Shown: positions 1-11,784, counted from the first letter of the stretch. The stretch is 64,000 nt of DNA from Sycon ciliatum (GCF_964019385.1 NC_088650.1:26499266-26563265), one strand, 5' to 3'. Program-made: numbers and translations. Notes: generated from the letters alone by a model not told the origin.

Positions 1-360
1 GTGGAGAATGCCAGGCAGAACTGGAGAACAGAATGAAAAGCTGCAGCGCCAAGAGTGCTATGCACTAGTCTGTTCTGCATCCAGCGCAGACAGTACGATT
101 GGGCCCAGAGATCACAGACCTAGTTGGCAATACCGTGACACCGTAACATACTGGAATCTCTATCCTGGAACACTGTACTACAGTCAGTCTCGTGAATAGC
201 AACCTCAGGTAGAACACAGCAACTCACGAATAACGACACAATCACAATCTTCAGACCTACTGACCATTTGACTGTATACTTTCAACATCATGAATAACGA
301 CAATTTTCTCATGCCAGGTCAAAAAGGCAAGAATGCCACGTCAAGACACAACACAGTACC

Positions 361-439
<79 letters not shown>

Positions 440-458
440 ACAACGACACCAATGTTAC
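1..458. other. Intron sequence left of the last visible MSH6 exon
   Basis: No exon is recognised here on either strand. On the minus strand this should be the intron after the exon ending at 459. I looked for the next conserved MutS segment, a Gly-Lys-Phe-Tyr-Glu-like motif, and did not find it, so it should lie beyond the left edge. The only obvious structure is the CAA repeat at about 358-447. Confidence 0.5.
358..447. repeat. (CAA)n trinucleotide repeat
   Basis: About 90 bases of CAA units interrupted by a few CGA units. It starts about a dozen bases from a GT donor, inside the predicted MSH6 intron. It creates spurious poly-Gln and poly-Leu reading frames and is not itself taken as coding. 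Confidence 0.9.
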
Positions 459-551
459 CTTGAAGAAGAGAATCGCATCGTAGTTGTCAATCTTCATCTT
501 CCACCACTGTTGCATTGCCGGTGATTGTTTGCTGAGGAAGTCACGTGGGAC
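459..551 (-). CDS. MSH6: MSH6 exon: VPRDFL...WWKMK...FFK segment
   Basis: 93 nt, 31 codons, phase 0 at both ends. It encodes VPRDFL, QQWWKMK and YDAILFFK, the segment just before the mismatch-contacting loop in MSH6. The donor is AAG|GTAACA, about a dozen bases from the CAA repeat. Confidence 0.85.
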
Positions 552-1038
552 CTGACGCCACAAACACAGCATTGCACAACAATGAAAACCAGTATCAGCA
601 CTACAAGAAGCGAACACGCAGCGCGTAGCAGTGCTGCAGTACATGCCACCTGGAGCGCTTGGGTCGAAATGAAGCCGAGACCGTATGGTCGGCAAAGCTG
701 CTCCTGCCTCGCTCCCACTCCTGCCACTCCATGTCTCATCGCTGCCTTGCTGCTTCGTGCCGTCAAATGGTGAGTGTTTTTGTATAAAATAAATTAAATT
801 AAACATAGTCATAGTAGGCCAGGATAAGCAATACAACTCACATAGAGAGTGCGAGGGTCGTAATCCGGATGAGACTTCAAGTGTCCTTTGGCATCTCTGC
901 AAAGAGGAGAAGAACAAAGGGACGGGGGCCAAATAGTCTCGAGGCATGTAAGAGCTAAACAGACACTCACAGGCAGCGAGCGGCCTGCAAGCCCACACTA
1001 GAATAAAAAAACTTCTTATTATAAACACGGCGTGTGTA

Positions 1039-1080
<42 letters not shown>

Positions 1081-3401
1081 CGCGCGTGTGTGTGTGTCCG
1101 TGTGTTCACTGAAACCAGAACGGATGGTCTTACTTGACTTTCTCGTCCTTGATCCAGTCCAGTGTCTCATGTATGTACACAGTACCCAGCTCTGTGGAAT
1201 CAGCAGCAGAGGTCGGAGCGGGAGACGACACCACCTACACACAAACACATAAGGCACGCCGATAGTGCTGAAGGGGAGGGTATCATCAGAAGAAATAAAC
1301 GGAATTGCCATGCAAAAGAAAAACAACCAGCTTTGCAAAGCTCGTGACAAGCTCACTTGAAGCGGTACCATATCGTATGATAGTCTCTGCAGCATTTGCA
1401 GTGGAACGAGGCAAGTGGCTCAATCAATACGCCGGCCGTGTCGCTGCTGTAGCTGCTGCATGCATGCATCAAGCCCAATCAAGTCGATGTGAGGGCAAGA
1501 CGTGTATTCAAATCGGATAGTTCTACGCATGACAAGTTGCCAATGCATAATATAGCATGCTGTGTGCCGAACATCTGTCATCCGTCTTTCTCACACATCA
1601 TCAGGTTTGTATTTTCAGAAAGAGTGTTCAGAACGAGACAGGACTTACTACCTGACAGTAAGCATACGGAGGAAAACAAGATCAACTGCGCTGTCCGATG
1701 ATCACTTATGCATGAAATTAAGTCACAGCTGTAAAGTTTTCAATCCATGTGTATAGGCCTCTGCACCGCAGTGTAGTGATCTGTCTAGCTGTCTCTCTTT
1801 TTCTGTCTCCCTCTCCTGTCTACCTCTGCCTCTACCTCTACCTCTGTCTGCTTCTGCCTGTCTGTCTGTCTGTCTGTCTCTCTCTCTGCCACAACTTGCT
1901 TGAAGTGTACTGTTACAGGAGAGCACTGTACTTACGGCAGGACTCTGGAACTTTGAAAGTGAGGATGCAGCCGCCATAGCAGAGAATGCATTCATTGACG
2001 AGCTTGATGATGGGCTCTTCAACTGCGTGGAGGAGCTTGGAGTTGTCAACCCTAACACATCCCAAAAGCAGACACAAGCCACAATAGAGGTAGGACACGA
2101 CTGTTCGGCTATCGCCGCTGTAGACACTGGCCAGACATAAATTAGTTTTGGAGCGCCTGTTATTAATTTGACCCATTTGTCATATGAAGCCTGGGCATAA
2201 GGGCCGCGCACGGTATTGCTATGGTTATGGTCATGGCTGTATGATATCGTGTTGAATGCTTGTGAGTGGCAAGGTGACAGGACAGTAAAAGGTTTAGCAC
2301 TAACCTCTTGTGAAGTACTGTTTTCGCTTTGTCAAAGCGGCTGCAGTTGTGTCTCAAACCCTGGGGAAATGGAACCCGCAAACAACCACTCCCCCTCCCC
2401 AGGACACACAAAGCAAACGCAATCGTGCATACCCTGAGAAAGAGAACAGGCTCTGCGCGGTGTCACAGGTGTCTTTCCTGCTGTAGCCGCTTTGCTGGTT
2501 GACTTGGAACGACTCCCGGCACCTGTTGATGGATGTTTGCGCTTCCGGGAGGGCGTTGGCTGTAAAAAGGACACGGACAAGATAGAAGAAACGTCATGTA
2601 CAACGAAATCCACCTGTATTTTTAACGGTTCAAGGTTCGAGAATGAGTATTAAACAAAAAACAAGGAGCAAGATAGTATTCGTAAGAGCTTGCGGCAAAA
2701 AACTTGCACAAATAAACAGAGTAAAAAATCCTTATTCGCATGTGGTGGTCGATAGGAGACTCGTATTGAATGCCTAGAGCATGGCAACTTCTTGGGATTA
2801 TATTGCCAACTCTGAACCTGCAAAACAACTACCAATTGCGGCCATGATTTCTCAAAAACCAACTGGTTTGCAAAGATAAATTTTCATTACACTGCACACG
2901 CGTACTATGGCTGTGCCACATCATGTCCGCATGCACAGCTGAGTTAGAAATTGCATCACCACATGTACCTCATCATCTTCATCGAAGAGGTCATCGGGAT
3001 CAATACCATCCAAGGTGTCATCCTCCTCAGCACAACTCAATTCTTCATCGTCGTCGTCGCTGTCTTCTTTTTTGTCTGGGACGTACCCATCTGAACAACG
3101 AAATGTCAACAAAACGAAAGACAGAAACAAGAATGATACACCTGTTAGATCACTGAAGAGACTCGCACATATGGACAACACAAAATGATCAAACAAGACG
3201 GAGATTTTCTGCCACGGATTTAACCCGGAGAAGAAGAAACAGACAAGCTGTCACAGCGGCCATGATATTCTCATGTCCGGCTCAGTAATAGCAAGCGTCG
3301 AGCCACTCACCAGAGTCGTCTGAGTCCGACGCGATCACCGTCTTGCGTCGCTTGGCAGCGCCCTGGCTGGATGCTCTACGCGATGGACGTGATGAAGACC
3401 G
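459..3401 (-). CDS. MSH6: MSH6-type DNA mismatch repair protein, partial (7 internal exons)
   Basis: MSH6 pairs with MSH2 to form MutS-alpha, which recognises base mismatches and small loops in nuclear DNA. Seven exons are seen: 3401-3311, 3090-2969, 2559-2433, 2051-1936, 1189-1134, 896-842 and 551-459. Each has an AG acceptor and a GT donor, and all phases join, giving 660 nt (220 codons). The first four encode an acidic, Ser/Lys/Arg-rich disordered segment with DSDDS and a KRRK cluster, as in the MSH6 N-terminal region. The last three match the start of the MutS core: HETLDW, then HPDYDPRTLY, then VPRDFL...QWWKMK...YDAILFFK. Upstream PWWP exons are not seen; a repeat and an N gap lie there. 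The gene runs off the left edge before the mismatch-contacting Phe-x-Glu. The fifth exon needs an AG two bases downstream of the first candidate, so that junction is the least certain. Confidence 0.85.
842..896 (-). CDS. MSH6: MSH6 exon: HPDYDPRTLY segment
   Basis: 55 nt. It completes the split Lys codon and encodes DAKGHLKSHPDYDPRTLY, then a GTGAGT donor. The HPD-(Y/F)-D-x-x-TLY motif is characteristic of MSH6. Confidence 0.8.
1036..1077. repeat. (TG)n dinucleotide repeat
   Basis: About 40 bases of TG followed by an impure GC/GT stretch, within the intron between the predicted MSH6 exons at 1134 and 896. Confidence 0.9.
1134..1189 (-). CDS. MSH6: MSH6 exon: start of conserved core (HETLDWIKDEK)
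   Basis: 56 nt ending AA|GTAAGA. It encodes LGTVYIHETLDWIKDEKVK, matching the conserved His-Glu-Thr-Leu-x-Trp motif at the entry to the MSH6 MutS core. Two AG acceptors lie two bases apart. Only the downstream one (exon from 1189) keeps phase with the previous exon. Confidence 0.75.
1786..1890. repeat. Pyrimidine-rich tract with CTGT/CTAC repeats
   Basis: An imperfect tract of C and T with CTACCT and CTGT units, just downstream in sense of the MSH6 exon that ends at 1936. It is intronic. Confidence 0.7.
1936..2051 (-). CDS. MSH6: MSH6 exon: Ser-rich linker before the MutS core
   Basis: 116 nt. The acceptor is gttag and the donor is GTAAGT, a strong consensus. In the joined frame it encodes LTTPSSSTQLKSPSSSS and then a short MNAFSAMAAASSLSKF helix-like stretch. 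Other frames through this exon are open but do not join their neighbours in phase. Confidence 0.65.
2433..2559 (-). CDS. MSH6: MSH6 exon: Ser/Lys/Thr-rich linker
   Basis: 127 nt, phase 0 in and phase 1 out. The acceptor is ttttacag and the donor is G|GTATGC. It encodes PTPSRKRKHPS and further basic, Ser/Thr/Ala-rich sequence ending RRACSLSQ. No domain is expected here in the family. Confidence 0.7.
2969..3090 (-). CDS. MSH6: MSH6 exon: acidic Asp/Glu-rich segment
   Basis: 122 nt, completes a split codon with AT and ends in phase 0 at GAG|GTACAT. It encodes GYVPDKKED followed by an almost wholly Asp/Glu run. The low-complexity acidic composition fits the disordered MSH6 N-terminal region. Confidence 0.75.
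3311..3401 (-). CDS. MSH6: MSH6 exon: basic/acidic linker (KRRK...SDSDDS)
   Basis: 91 nt, enters in phase 0 and leaves in phase 1. It encodes a Ser/Arg-rich stretch, then AAKRRKTVIASDSDDS. The acceptor is ...ttcag and the donor is GTGAGT. It resembles the nuclear-localisation and acidic part of the MSH6 N-terminus. It is the most upstream exon visible. Confidence 0.75.
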
Positions 3402-3452
3402 CTGAATGCATACATGGCATGAGCACAACACACAAGTCAGTCAGGCAGGAGT

Positions 3453-3621
3453 ACCGTATTTCCACGATTATAAGTCGCACCCCCATTTTCAGGTTTGAGC
3501 AATATTAATTTGATACATTGACTTCAGTAGAAATTCATGCTCGATTAAAAGTCGCCCCCCCCCCTTTTTACCCTTGAATTTTAGTGTAAAAAGGTGCGAC
3601 TTCTATTCGGGGAAATACGGT
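3453..3621. mobile_element. 169-bp MITE-like element with ACCGTATTTCC terminal repeats
   Basis: The left end reads ACCGTATTTCCACGATTATA and continues AGTCGCACC. The right end, read inverted, gives the same motif with a few changes, so the terminal repeats are about 28 bp. There is no coding capacity. It lies 5' of the most upstream visible MSH6 exon. The superfamily cannot be told from the ends alone. Confidence 0.75.
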
Positions 3622-3657
3622 GTGTACAGCATGCATGTACAGTGTTCTATGCAAGAT

Positions 3658-3933
<276 letters not shown>

Positions 3934-4000
3934 CATAATCCTGAGCAGAAGGTGCTATCAAATCGAGTGCTCGCCACATTCAGATGTTGATCTAAGGAAT

Positions 4001-4200
4001 NNNNNNNNNNNNNNNNNNNNNNNNNNNNNNNNNNNNNNNNNNNNNNNNNNNNNNNNNNNNNNNNNNNNNNNNNNNNNNNNNNNNNNNNNNNNNNNNNNNN
4101 NNNNNNNNNNNNNNNNNNNNNNNNNNNNNNNNNNNNNNNNNNNNNNNNNNNNNNNNNNNNNNNNNNNNNNNNNNNNNNNNNNNNNNNNNNNNNNNNNNNN
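4001..4200. other. Assembly gap of 200 N
   Basis: Exactly 200 N bases. It follows a long GA repeat. Missing 5' MSH6 exons could lie in or beyond it. Confidence 0.99.
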
Positions 4201-4845
4201 TGCCAGGCAGAGTAGTGTGCAGGCACTGGATCAGCGAGAAAGGGGCCACGAAAAGCAGCAAAAAAGGAAACTGAGGAGAAATAAACATTAACGCAAAACG
4301 TTCTGCACTGAGGTGATTCGAGAGCTCTAGGGAGCAAGGTACAGTTCAGTGGGGTGAAGACAAGGTGATCGTTGTGGGACCGGAGAATGGAACATCGTCA
4401 AATTTAGCCATGGAATGCTGTCGCCCACAACCAATCCTGGCGCATCAGGTGCTGACAAATGCGAGACTTGAAGGCCTGCATTCCCTTCGCCTTGCGGACT
4501 GCAGTCTTGGTGGCTTGCACTGGAAGACGGACGTGACCCTGGGGAACCTAGGTACCAGCCGCAGCCAGGCGATCTACTTTGTCATTGAGGAATAAGCCAC
4601 AGTGACTGCTAACCCAGACAAGGTGGATGCTGGTAACAAGCTGGCTAATGCTCTTGATAGCCTCAAACACAGGAATCATATCTGGGCTCATACGGTACGG
4701 ATCGCCGGCAACGGCTTCCAGCCGAGTCTCACACGAACCGTGAAATTTTTGTTTTTATTGTTTTTTTGGAAGAGATCGCAACTTTCGCAACTTTCTTCAT
4801 TTTCACGAACTACTTCGCAACTCTCCGCAACCGTGAGCAGTAGTA
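4201..4845. other. No gene recognised
   Basis: Short open frames only; none has a family motif I recognise. A 76-codon plus-strand frame at 4365-4595 is unremarkable. I see no splice-linked exon here. Confidence 0.5.
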
Positions 4846-7180
4846 GTAGTAGTAGTAGTAGATTTTATTATTTTACTAGGGGAGTCCCAACAGGCGTTGC
4901 CTTTTTACTGGGAACCCGAGGTGAATTTTTACCATGTTTACACACAGAGTAAGAGACGGGGCCTGACGGCAGTCAGTGGGAAGAGCATTCCATCTGTCTG
5001 CCGCCAGGAAAGAAATAGAACGCATGCCATATTGCGTAGAAACAGGCGGAAGAACTAATGCGCGCTGTGCCTGGCCGCGCGTGCGAGCCTGGTGTCCAGG
5101 CACAGCTAGCAGCCCTAAGCTGGAACAAGGATTGGAGAAGGGGACTAGCAAGATGTGGGGTCAAGCAGCGGTACACGAAAACATAGAGTTTAAGATTTGT
5201 GCGCTGTTCAAAAGAGGAGAGATGATATTTGCGGAGAACAATTTCAGTAGACATCATACGGTCAAACCCAAAAACTTTCTTCATTGCTATGTGACTGACC
5301 GTCACGATTTTATTGAACAGGGTGGCGCTGAGACAGTGCAGATAAGCGTTACTGGCATAGTCGAGAGTCGATTGCACAATGGATAAATAGAACGTCCTCT
5401 TCGCTTCAGGTGTTAGGTTTTTTCGGCCATGTCTGAAGGCGACAATCTTGCCGAACACCGCACCGCAGACCTTCTCGACTTGCGGCTGGAAGGTGAGATG
5501 CTCGTCGATGAGTAGTCCGAGATACTTCACGGTGGCTGCAGGGGTGAGGGGCTTGCCTTTACAAACCAGGGGGATTGGTAGATGCGGCACAGGTTGGCGT
5601 GGGCGCCGAAGGACCAGGAACTGCGTCTTGTCAGGGTTCATGAGAAGTCCTTTGTCATCAAGGTAGAGCTCCAGAGCGCTAAGGTCATCCTGAAGCTTTC
5701 GCAGCATGACAGAGAGGTCCGTTCCAATGACGAAAAAGGCGATGTCGTCGGCATAGAGCTGAGAAATACTGTTCCGAACAATCTGTGGAACCTTGCGGAT
5801 GTAGACGCAAAAGAGGAGGGGGCCAAGGACGGACCCTTGCGGAACTCCCCTGGTGCAGGGCACAGTCCCACCACGCTCCCCATTGACCACGACTTGTTGA
5901 CTTCTGGAGGACAGATAGTCTGCGAACCACTTCAGCACCGAGCCGCCTAGCCCTACGTCAGCCAGCTCGTTGACCAGTTGTTGATGCTGTACACGGTCGA
6001 AAGCCTTGCTCATATCTGCGAACAGTATCGCGCATCGCTGGCCATTGTCCAGTGCTCTTGTCCACCTGTCTATGGAAACAGCGAGGGCATCTTCGCAACT
6101 GTGCTTTGGACGGTACGCAAACTGCTCCAGCGGCAAGGCGGACAGCTCTGGGTGGTCACGGAAGAATTCAGTAATCTGCCGGTGGACAACCTTCTCCAAT
6201 ATCTTGGAGGCAACGGGCAGCAGAGATATTGGCCGGTAGTTGGTGGCTGCAAGTTTGTCCCCAGACTTGAAGAGTGGGCACACGTGTGCATGCTTGTAAG
6301 AGGCTGGAAAAACGCCAGAAAGTAGGGACTGATTGATTATGGATGTTAGTGAGGCCGTGATATTTGCTTTGCATGACTTTAAGATGCAGGGAGGAATGCC
6401 ATCCGAACCCGCGGCCTTGTGGGAGTTTAGAGTAGTCAGTAGAGCCTCAACTGTTTCAGTGTTGACCAAGGTGAAGTCAGTCAGGGTGCTAGGTGCTGTC
6501 GGATCCCTGTCGGCTGGTATCTGCAACACTCCTGGCCTGGCTGGGTCGTGGACAACTGCCGCAAATGTTGCAGTGAGTGCTGGAAGTGGCGCTGCAGGGG
6601 TGGATTTCGTGGTGGCTCGACCAGAGAGCTTATTTAAGAGACACCACTGGCCTCTGGGGTCACGCTTCATGTTTCTGAACTGTTGCATTAGGAACTCCGA
6701 CTTCAGGCGCCTGTTCAGTAGTGTCCCTTCCCTTCTCACTGCCCAGTACCGTTGCATTAGTTGTTGATCAGAGGGACGTGACCGAACCTTTCTGTGCAAA
6801 TGCTTACGATGCTGTAAAAGATATCGCAGGTGAGGAGTCAGCCAGGGTTGAGGTTTGGGTTTGCTGAAGGATGGTACGCAGATGCGACGGACGGGGCAGA
6901 GTTTGTCGTAAGTTGACGTGAGGACGGCTGTTAGGTTGTTCGCCAAGATATTTACATCTGTTGCAAGGGGGGATGACGTCAGTTGTTCGTCCACGGCTCG
7001 GCATAGAGCGTCCCGGTCTATTTCTGTGGCGCTCGGCTTCCTGATATTGGTGTAGAGTGGACAGGTAGACATGGTTGGATATGTTACTTCCTCCGTATAC
7101 AAAAACTTCGTGACTTTTTTTTGAAGGCTGCGCACAGCTCTGGAATTGTTCCGTTTGACTTGGAATAACACTCGTGGCAT
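4846..7180 (-). mobile_element. 5'-truncated LINE 1 (CR1/Jockey-like), RT plus 3' tail
   Basis: The main frame, 7180-4973, encodes about 735 residues. Visible reverse-transcriptase blocks are SDGIPPCILK, NYRPISLLPVASKILE, ADMSKAFDRV, GVPQGSVLGPLLF and the catalytic YADD. The usual conserved C-terminal stretch (SISFLAADRWNALP) is in another frame ending at 4876, so there is a frameshift at about 5060-5100. The apurinic endonuclease half is absent. The 3' end is a small hairpin (AGGC...GCCT) followed by a (CTA)n tail at about 4846-4862. It is dead by frameshift and 5' truncation. The element copies itself by target-primed reverse transcription. Confidence 0.9.
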
Positions 7181-7404
7181 TGTCTAACCTGTTTACAAGC
7201 TATATACAAAGAAAAAAGCAACTCAGACGAATGAGATTGAGTTTATTCAGAGTCTTCGTTGCTCCTGTCATTGTAACCTGACGACGCTGACGCCGCACCG
7301 CCAACAGTCACTGCTTCCGCTCCCACTCGCTCAGATTCTTTTCAGCTGCAGTGATGATCCGACGCGGGACTTTGGTTACGTCCTCTTCACCTCCAGAGCT
7401 GTGT
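7181..7404. other. No gene recognised between LINE 1 and the mariner relic
   Basis: No conserved motif seen. A 37-nt tract at 7085-7121, just inside LINE 1, recurs at 18348-18384 in opposite orientation. Confidence 0.4.
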
Positions 7405-7665
7405 ACGAATCAGTGTCGACTATATTCAGTCGTACCAACCCGCGACCTCCATTGTGTCGTGAAACGAGTCGCTCAAGCACACCCACACGCTTCGCATTTT
7501 CTCGGCAGGATAATCCTCCCAGCATTCTACAACGTCTTTGAGGAGGTCCCTGCGATTCCCCTAGACGACGACGGAGACGTCTGACTGGAGAGCGGCGAAG
7601 AAAGCCAGGTCGTCGACATTCCGAGCCGGAGTAAGCGCTGGTTGCACGACGACTGAAATGTTTCA
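7405..7665 (-). pseudogene. Relic of a Tc1/mariner-type transposase C-terminus
   Basis: On the minus strand one frame reads VQPALTPARNVDDLAFFAAL, then Gln-Ser-Asp, then a stop, then RRDLLKDVVECWEDYPAEK and MRSVWVCLSDSF. This resembles the end of mariner-like transposases, where a catalytic-region QP-x-SPD-x-N-x-x-DL-x-FF block is followed by a WxxYP...VW helix. The usual third catalytic Asp of SPD is replaced here and there is an in-frame stop. Only this fragment is seen; no terminal repeats were found. Assignment is by motif only. Confidence 0.5.
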
Positions 7666-7685
7666 TCTTGCCGTGCGAGTGGAAC

Positions 7686-9720
7686 CGATTTATTATTATT
7701 ATTATTATTATTATTTGAGGGATTCCCCAAAGGCCGAAGCCTAAATCAAGGGGGTCTCCGAGAATAAATATACGTGTACAATGCGTGTGCAATAGGGTGC
7801 AATTCTTAAAAGAAAGAAAATATTACGATAAAAAAAGATTAATGTGAAGAGGTTAAATAAGAAGTCTGAGTAGAAGCAAGCGAAAAGGGTACTGGTAAAG
7901 AAGGGGGGTAATCAGGAAGTGAGAAAACCTCGAGGATGGAATCTATACCTGTGGAAATGGGACTTAACGTGCCGGCTAAATACACCACGGGTTTCAGATA
8001 TCCTAATCTCGGTAGGCAGGGAGTTCCACGTGGTGATCATGGAATGTAGTAGAGTGGATCGGAAACAGGGACCAGTGTGAGTGGGCAGGAGGTAAAAGTG
8101 GGGACGTCGTGCACTCTTGGATAGAACTATGTTGAGATTATTGAGGGTTTCCGGGTATTGGCGGGTGAAATGGTAAAACAGTTTGAGGCAATGTATATGC
8201 CGCCGCCACGCAAGACTTTCCCATTCAGCAGCTTCAAACACGTTCTCCATGCCATGAGGAATGGGCACTTTCCGACGGTGTAAATACTGCCTGGCCACGC
8301 GTGCTTGCAATCGTTCCAAAGTGTCAATATTTCCTGCGGTCAGTTTGTTATTCCACAGAGGTGAAGCATACTCAATGGAGGGACGGACGTATCCTTTGTA
8401 GAGGCGGGCAATGAGAGCAGGGGTCAGATTGGGTGACATGTAGGATAGCAGAACAACGCGACGACGAAAGTTGGAGGTGACACTATTGATGTGGGTCTGG
8501 AAAGACAGGCGGGGATCCAGGGTGATTCCTAGATGGCGGTGGGTAGTCGAGGGACATAGGTCTGCAGCATCCACACGCAGTGCTGGGGCAGGAGTCTGGG
8601 CGGGGTCAAGTTTGCCGAATACAACACGCACGGATTTAGCGGCATTAAACCTGCCACCAAATGTAGCAGCCCAGTCCATCACCATGTTCACTGCTGACTG
8701 GAGCTGTTGAGGTGCTGCTGCTGGCGGTCGGGATAACCCCATCGCAGTATCATCAGCATAGAGGTATGTTTCCGTCCTGTTGCCATCAGGGATTGATCTC
8801 GGGAGGGTATTAATGTACAGGAGAAATAGGATGGGGCCAAGGTGGGAACCTTGAGGAACTCCCGCCGAGATAGGGGCGAGGGGGGAAATGTCTTCGCCAA
8901 CTTTGACCTGTAACTTGCGAGCTGCAAGGTAACCTGCAAACCAAGTAGTAGCCGTTGGGTTGCATAGTGGTTGTAGAAGGGCCAGAAGGGTAGAATGCGG
9001 GACGCGATCAAATGCCTTGGCAAAATCCAAGAAGACCACATCATACTCCTGGCTGCTGTCCATGCTCTTGGCGGCGCTAGCCGTTAAATGTATCAGTTGG
9101 TCAACTGTGCTCCGACCGTGTACAGACCCGAACTGATCCGAAACTATTACATCTTCATTCCTAAGGAACCTGCTAAGACGGCGCGCGACAATCGAATCAA
9201 GCACTTTGGCGACCGAGTTCAAGAGAGAAATAGGGCGGTAGTTCTGGGGTTCAGCTGTGGAACCTCTCTGCTTATATATTGGTACAACTTGCGCCGTTTT
9301 CCACGATGGTGGCAGGCGGCCTTGTGTTATACTTAAATTAAAGACTTTGCAGAGGGAGTGGGCAATGACACCAGCGGTCTCCTTCAGAATGCGGTTCGGG
9401 ATGTCACCACCGGCAGCTTTATGGACAGGCAATCTCTTGAGAGTATCAAAGACGTCGTAGGCAGATATAACTGAGATATCGAAGGGGGATGTTGGCGTAG
9501 GTGGGGGGTGCGGACTAGGTAGTTGTTGGGTGTGGGTGTTGGAGCATTGGTTGGAGAACACGTCAGCCAGCAAGTGCGCCTTGGAGGCGTCTGTGGTTAC
9601 AACCTCGCCTCCAGACTCAAGGGATGGAATTGGTGCACGCGTTTTAGATATATTGGTGAGCTGTTTGGCTTGGCGCCACCACTGGTTATGTTCTCACGCT
9701 GCATATGGGGGCCGCGCACC
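7686..9720 (-). mobile_element. 5'-truncated LINE 2, RT domain and 3' tail
   Basis: A 553-codon frame covers 9573-7912. RT blocks seen: NYRPISLLNSVAKVLD, DFAKAFDRVPHSTL, AGVPQGSHLGPILF, YLYADDTAMG. Upstream of its first Met the same frame stays coding to about 9700 (HNQWWRQAKQLTNISKT), so the true 5' limit is near there, where stops and frame changes begin. The endonuclease is missing. The 3' UTR ends with a hairpin AGGC-TTCG-GCCT flanked by CCCC/GGGG and an (AAT)n tail at about 7690-7716. Confidence 0.88.
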
Positions 9721-9859
9721 GCAAGTACAAGCCTGGCCAGTTTCAGGGCAGCGAATGCTGCGTGACTCCGTGTTCCAGCCGCGAGCTCCACTTCGTCACG
9801 GTGTCAGTTTCGAGCAAGTAAGTGTTAGTTTTTCTTCATTTGACTCGTGAGTTCCTGTC

Positions 9860-11775
9860 GGCAATTATTATTATTACTATATTAGACACAATCTCATAGC
9901 ATGTGACAAGCATAGCTAATGCAGGGACAGAATCCCTTGAGACAAGGGCGTTGAGCCAGCCACGGCAATAGTAAGCTAGGAAAACAAAGCAAATATGAAT
10001 TAGAGCAGAAAATGAATGGAAAATTACAAAGAAAAACGATTAACGGAAGTGAGCACTATCAAAATTCGTGCATCACCCAGGTATTCGAGAATGTTCTTCG
10101 ATGATAATTATTGCGTCTAGTTCAGTTGTGATAGTAGATCTTTAAACTGACCAATAGAAGAACAAGTTTTCAGACCGTATGGTAATGATAACCAATGAGA
10201 GTAGCCGGAAAACAAAGGGGACTTTAGATACTGGGCTGACTTAACAAGAGGCAGGATGAGCGCGTTACGGGTTGAGCTTGTCGAAAACCAATTGTACTTC
10301 ATCATGTGTGAAGGGGTTTTATGAAGATATATTTTATGAACCAGTGTACAGAGATGGTGCTTATGACGAACGGAGAGAGGAGAAGTGTGTGCAAGTCGAT
10401 AAAGGGCATCCGAAGGAAAACATCGATCCTTGTTGTAAAGAATTTTAAGTATAAATCTATGGTGGACTTCTAATTGGTTCAGAGTTGTGTCAGAAAGGCC
10501 ACACCAAGCGGTATCGCAATAGTCGAATATAGGGAGAATATAGCACTGATAAAATAATAGTTTACACTGGATGGGCAAATGAGTGCAATGTGGTTGTAGT
10601 ACCCCTAATGCTGAACTGGTTCGCTTGCATACACAGTTGACATGTGCAGCCCAAGAGAGTTTGCAGTCAAACATCACACCTAGATGTTTGTGCTGAGTAA
10701 CAACACGGATAGGCATAGTCGAGTCAGGGAAGTATAATGGTTGATCAGGAGGGAATGAAGAAATATACATGGCTTCTGTCTTGTCTAAATTGGGCTGGAG
10801 TTTCCACGTTTGCATCCACATGACAGTGCTGTTGATGCGATGCTGCATGGTAAGGAGTAATTGTGCAGGGGAGGAATCAGAACAGATAAGGCCAGTGTCA
10901 TCCGCATACAAACTAACATCGGGGACAACTGAAGGTAGGTCATTAACGTAAAGCAAGAATAACAAAGGACCCAGAATGGAACCTTGGGGCACTCCAGACG
11001 TTACAGGGAGGGGATCAGACAAGAAATAAGACAAGCGAACAGCCTGAGAACGAGCAGACAGATACGAGGATATCCAACGCAAGGCAGCATCCTCCACCCG
11101 GAAGGTGACCTCCAACTTGGCAAGTAAGCCACGATGCCAAACGGTGTCGAATGCCTTAGCCAAGTCGAAAAACACCATTCCCACATGCTCCCCACAGTTC
11201 CTCTTTGTCGCTATGTCTTGGACAAGTCGAGTCACCTGGTATTGAGTTGAGTCACCACGGCAGAATCCCGACTGAGCTGGTGAGAGAGCCGGAGCGATGT
11301 GCAGGTAGAGGGAATCGAATACAATACGCTCACAAAGTTTGGAAACTGTGCGCAGCAGAGAGATGGGGCGGTAGTTTGCCGGGCAAGCACGGGAGCCTTT
11401 ATTCTTGTAAAGCGGTGTCACGATGGCGGATTTCCAATCCTGTGGGAATGTACCAGTTCGAAATGACATATTAAAAATAATGGCGAGAGGATAGGCTATT
11501 GATGGTGCAAGAGACTGCAGCACTTCATTCGGGATCCCATCTGAGCCGGGAGACTTTCCACATTTCAGGCGCTTCAGATATTTCCGAACTTGAAACGTAG
11601 TGACAGTGATTGTACGGAACGGAACAGATATGAAAGGCGACTGGGACAAAGGGGGAATGCGCCACGAAGGATCATCAGGTAGCCCAAATGAGGTGAACTG
11701 AGTGTTCAGAACATCAGCTATGCTCTTGGGGGACGTGGCGACCGTACCGTCGGATGCTATCATCGTTTGGGGCAT
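9860..11775 (-). mobile_element. 5'-truncated LINE 3, RT domain and 3' tail
   Basis: An uninterrupted 552-codon frame at 11775-10117. RT blocks: SPGSDGIPNEVLQSL, NYRPISLLRTVSKLCE, FFDLAKAFDTVWHRGL, SGVPQGSILGPLLFLLYVND, SLYADDTGL. The 3' UTR runs to an (AAT)-type tail near 9866. The 5' side ends abruptly beside the BEL LTR at 11785. No endonuclease is seen, and the sequence beyond 18210 does not resume it. The open frame suggests a fairly young copy. Confidence 0.88.
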
Positions 11776-11784
11776 GACACGGTT

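Noticed and set aside
333-524. Poly-Gln ORF
   Set aside because: CAA repeat in an intron; the adjacent true coding frame is the opposite-strand MSH6 exon at 459-551.
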